Positions 60,992 through 64,000 of a stretch of DNA of 64,000 nucleotides are shown in pieces. The DNA lies in contig JAETXT010000003.1 of the NCBI GenBank assembly GCA_019188255.1, positions 5,208,001-5,272,000 of the forward strand, given 5' to 3'. The notes under the pieces were generated by a model. It made no database searches. It saw nothing but the letters and a program-made list of their open reading frames with translations, and was not told the origin of the DNA. Both the position numbers and the translations under genes were made by a program. Position 1 is the first letter of the stretch. Every line of letters begins with the position of its first letter. Source of the DNA: Verticillium longisporum (Eukaryota; Ascomycota; Sordariomycetes; Glomerellales; Plectosphaerellaceae).

Positions 60992-63223
60992 TCATAACAT
61001 CATGCTTCTCCTCCTCATCGACGCCCGAGACGGTGCGTCTTGCGAGTCGGCACTACCTGACGTGTCAGGGCTGTCATCGCTCATCTTGTTCATCTCCGGT
61101 CGGGCATGAGCCATAGAGGCTCTCTTCCTTGTTGCCGTATTTGTCTTGTCCTTCAAGACCGTCTCAGTTGGCTCGTATGCAAAGTCTTCCCGCACAACTG
61201 ATGAGAGTCGCCTGTTGGATCTGGACAGCCGTCTGGTTCCGGGCTTGTCCGAGTCGTCTTGCGCAGTGTTCACCTCACCGCTTGGAGTGGACGTAGTGAA
61301 CTCATAAGGATCGACTGACGAGTCGGTCGTGGGTGAAGCCAACGGACTATTCTTGTTGGATCTGGATCCGGCCTCCTTCTTGGAAACCTGCTTCTTCGGT
61401 GTTTCGGCACCCTCACTGCTGCGCGTGGAAATGTCAGCTGCCACGGAAGCCTTCTTGGCCAAAGGGCTCGCTGCTCCGGGCTTCTCCAAGGCCTCGGACG
61501 TGGTGGGAATGGCAGCTGCCAAATGCTTCCATGACTCGTTGGACACTGGCTCACGCTTCACAATGGCCTGGTCCGCCGAGGCTGGCTCATCGGCTCTGGA
61601 GGTTGACATTCGGGACCGTGCACGACCTTCGCCAGTGACAGCGTCGCAAAGTTCCTTAGTCGGCCGCCGCATCTTGTCTCGGAGGTTGGGTTCGGCGTAG
61701 CTGACAGCCGCTCTTGCACGTCTGCCCGGTCGTGCCGTCTCACCCTTGGATGAGATATCCGCTGGTGGCGGGGTGTCGCGAGCCATCGAAATGGGTGGTG
61801 TGGGCTCCGGCGACCTCGGCGACATGAGAGCAGGTTCGATCATGGCGGACTTGGTGGTTGGCATTACGTCGACAGTCGGCTTTGATGACACCAGCGGTGC
61901 CAGTGGGACGACGATGTCAGGCGCTTCCGAGTCTTTGGCTTTGGGCTTTGCCTTTCCCTTGCGAGCCCCGTCTAGACCGCTGTCTGGTTTTATGAGGTCA
62001 TCTTTCGAGGCGGGCTTTGAAGACTTTTTGGGTGACGTGACGTCCTCATTGGTGCTCTTATTCGACAGGGGCTTTCGAGCAGTTGTGATGGGAGCGGTCA
62101 AGCTATCTTTAGCTTCGCGTCGAATGCTCGCCAGCTCCTTCAATGTTTTGGTATTCTTTCCTTCGGTGCGGATGGTACTACGAGGCCTTGGCGCTGTGGA
62201 CACGGCGGCGGAAGAGGTTGTCGTGTTCAGGACATCATTCGATCCAAACTTCCGCTTGGAGCTTGTTTTCGCAACTTCAGGTGCATTCTGCTTCTTGATG
62301 GGTGTGGGACTGGAAATCTCCGTTTCGACCTGACTAGCATCATCTGGTTCTTTCGTGGCCGCTCCAGATTTCACAGGCGTGATCATTTTCGTCGGTGCAG
62401 GCGAAACTGGCGAAGCTGGCGCCTCGAATTTCACGTCGACGCTCAGTTGCTTGTTCGTAGGTTGAGCTCTGCTGGGTGACGTCTTGACGGGATCGGTGTC
62501 GATATCAACGAATCGCGACATGGGAGGGGGGCCCAATTCCGGAGAGTCTGTGGTATCGGCAGCACTGCACAGAGCCATGATCTCGTTCTGGCTGTTCTCG
62601 GGTTAGCGCAGCAAGACAAATGCGTCTCCGTGAAATACGTACTCCATAGTGCGACGGGAGGTCCAGTCTCTCTTCTCAGCAATCGGGGTCAACCTGCCCT
62701 CAGCCTTGGCACGGGCTTCGGCTTCTTCTTGGGTCTCAAATGGACGAATACGACGGGCTGCAGGGCTACGTCGGTTGAGAGAGATCCGGGCTGCTGTCGA
62801 CTCTCTGCGTTGTCTGGCGTTGGAGTGTCGCTTCCTGGGCGGTGCGGTTCCCAGCTCCCCAAGCATCTCGACGCACTGAAGTAGGCGAGCTTCCAGCTGA
62901 GTGCGCATGTCGATCGCATGATCAGCTATCCTGTGGGCCTCGCTGTCTGGTTCGGGCTGTTGTTCCAGGGCAATAATGCGACCCTCGAGGGTAAGCTTGT
63001 CGGACATGAGCTGGGCATTCTGTGCCTCGAGCGTTCGAATGCGAAGTAGATGGGTGGAATTGGCCCTCGCAAGGTCCCTGTTCTGGCGGAGAAGTTTTCT
63101 TCGGACTGCATCGCAGGTGGAGTCAGCAAGAGAAAAGATACAAACAAACGAAAGCAGACTTGGACATGACATACTGATATCAAGATTGTCCGTAGACACT
63201 GGGGGTTCATTGAGTCGCGCCAT
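60992..63223 (-). CDS. SGO1: Shugoshin, centromeric cohesin protector
   Basis: Protects centromeric cohesin through PP2A and helps chromosome biorientation. Exons 63223-63175, 63105-62643 and 62591-60992; 703 aa, frame intact. Introns of 69 and 51 nt have GTATGT/GTACGT donors. The N-terminal coiled coil IIRRKLLRQNRDLARANSTH and LRIRTLEAQNAQLMSDKLTL is the Shugoshin_N region; the C-terminal basic SGO motif is at about residues 456-485 (RARAAVSYAEPNLRDKMRRP), which recognises phosphorylated histone H2A. The long middle is disordered, rich in SP/TP sites, as in other fungal shugoshins. It is a single family member in this window, so the meiotic and mitotic forms cannot be told apart. Confidence 0.93.
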
Positions 63224-63722
63224 TTTGCATGGTGTTGCGGGTGTATTCTGAAGCAACGGGAGCCGCGTAGACTCGGACGCGAAACAAAGAGACAGCGAGT
63301 AGCCAGACGAGTTTGTTCAGGGTCGTGAGGTGTTGAAATCTTGCAGGAGGCTGGGGGGAGAAGCGGTGTGGTGAGGATGCTGGTGTGGAATGGGGACCAA
63401 ATCTCAGCATCCCCCATGTCATTTATTTACTGTCGTCCATATACAGCCTAGCGTCGTGGAGGGCCAGGGTGCACTGGGTTGCTGGGGCTGCAGGCATGCC
63501 CCGCTGTCAATCAATAACGACCCCACCTTGCCAGCCTGGCACTCACCCCACTCACTACACAGCGCGACAGCACAGGGCTCTGAAGCCTCTGTCAGCACCT
63601 GCTTCACCACCCCACCATCATCATTAGGTTCGAGCGTCACAACCGAAGACCCGAATGCCTACGAGGAGCCACACGCCACGACATGTGAATCGGAGCCTCC
63701 CAAGCTCGTCCCAATATCAACC
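63224..63722. promoter_or_regulatory. Divergent promoter between shugoshin and DAD2
   Basis: About 500 bases separate the two start codons. ACGCGAAA at 63277-63284 fits the MBF/SCB-type cell-cycle element core (CGCGAAA) and lies about 54 bases upstream of the shugoshin ATG. Shared control of two mitotic genes is an inference. Confidence 0.5.
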
Positions 63723-64000
63723 ATGTCGTATCATACCAGGTCGCTGTCAACCCGACTGACGGGGCCCGGCGCAGGCGTTCGCGACGGATCTTCCTCGATG
63801 GGCGGCCCCTCACCTGCCCTCGTGGCACGCATTGAAGAGAAGAAGGCAGAACTGGACAATCTCAAGCAGCTGCGCGACCTGAGTGCAGCTGTTGCATCCC
63901 AGATGGAGGCTTTGGAGCAGCAGCTTTCGACGCTTTCAGATGGGACGGAAGCCATCGCGACTGTCATTGGCAACTGGCATAACGTTCTCCGTGCCATTAA
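63723..64000 (+). CDS. DAD2: DASH complex subunit DAD2, 3' partial
   Basis: Component of the DASH/Dam1 ring that couples kinetochores to microtubules. The frame is open from ATG 63723 to the window end (92 complete codons), so the stop lies outside. After a variable N terminus the family core is clear: ARIEEKKAELDNLKQLRDLS, MEALEQQLSTLSDGTEAIAT and VIGNWHNVLRAI. It is helical and coiled-coil, as expected. No intron is seen in this part. Confidence 0.93.
   Translation, partial: MSYHTRSLSTRLTGPGAGVRDGSSSMGGPSPALVARIEEKKAELDNLKQLRDLSAAVASQMEALEQQLSTLSDGTEAIATVIGNWHNVLRAI

Noticed and set aside
1..64000. CRISPR arrays, phage or bacterial mobile elements
   Set aside because: All recognised genes are eukaryotic with spliceosomal introns; no spaced direct-repeat array was seen.

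Overview
The window looks like a GC-rich chromosome segment of a filamentous ascomycete (Pezizomycotina, probably a Sordariomycete). Evidence: short introns (about 44-81 nt) with GTANGT/GTGAGT donors and CTAAC/CTGAC branch points, large intergenic spaces, and a conserved eukaryotic gene set that includes the DASH subunit DAD2, an Ecl1-family protein and fungal membrane proteins. No genus is assigned. Most gene models below were built by joining reading frames at splice signals read by eye; exon coordinates are given per gene.

Layout. 1-31 kb is gene-dense: a 5'-truncated GH78 alpha-L-rhamnosidase (+), a Ser/Thr-rich single-pass membrane protein (+), a type II membrane protein (-), MutY-type adenine DNA glycosylase (-), a PEBP-family protein (-), a small hypothetical protein (-), an MFS transporter (-), an MFS sugar transporter (-), a 4.3-kb gap, a Cys-containing single-pass membrane protein in five exons (+), a Det1-like histidine phosphatase (-), a PRKRIP1-family spliceosome protein (+), CCT3 chaperonin gamma (-) and an unrecognised multi-exon nuclear-type protein (-). 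31.3-34 kb is a repeat-rich island with degenerate 25-bp repeats, gene fragments and a decayed inverted duplication. 34-52.5 kb is gene-poor; the only convincing gene is a small Ecl1-like regulator (-). 52.5-64 kb is again housekeeping: CRM1/exportin-1 (-, 11 exons), AGX1-type alanine-glyoxylate aminotransferase (-), VPS29 (+), shugoshin (-) and, head-to-head with it, the 5' part of DAD2 (+), cut by the window end.

The most striking property is that five otherwise convincing genes (GH78, both plus-strand membrane proteins, CCT3, VPS29), and probably a sixth (the unrecognised nuclear gene), are each broken by one single-base shift inside or beside a short G/C run, usually one base too few. Such a pattern in essential genes points to uncorrected homopolymer errors in the assembly rather than to pseudogenes. 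AGX1 differs: it carries two in-frame TAG codons six codons apart. Other points: exportin-1 has Thr at the position that decides leptomycin B sensitivity, MutY has an iron-sulphur loop one residue shorter than in the bacterial and human enzymes, and the shugoshin/DAD2 pair share a short divergent promoter with an MBF/SCB-like element. No clearly new biological system was found.
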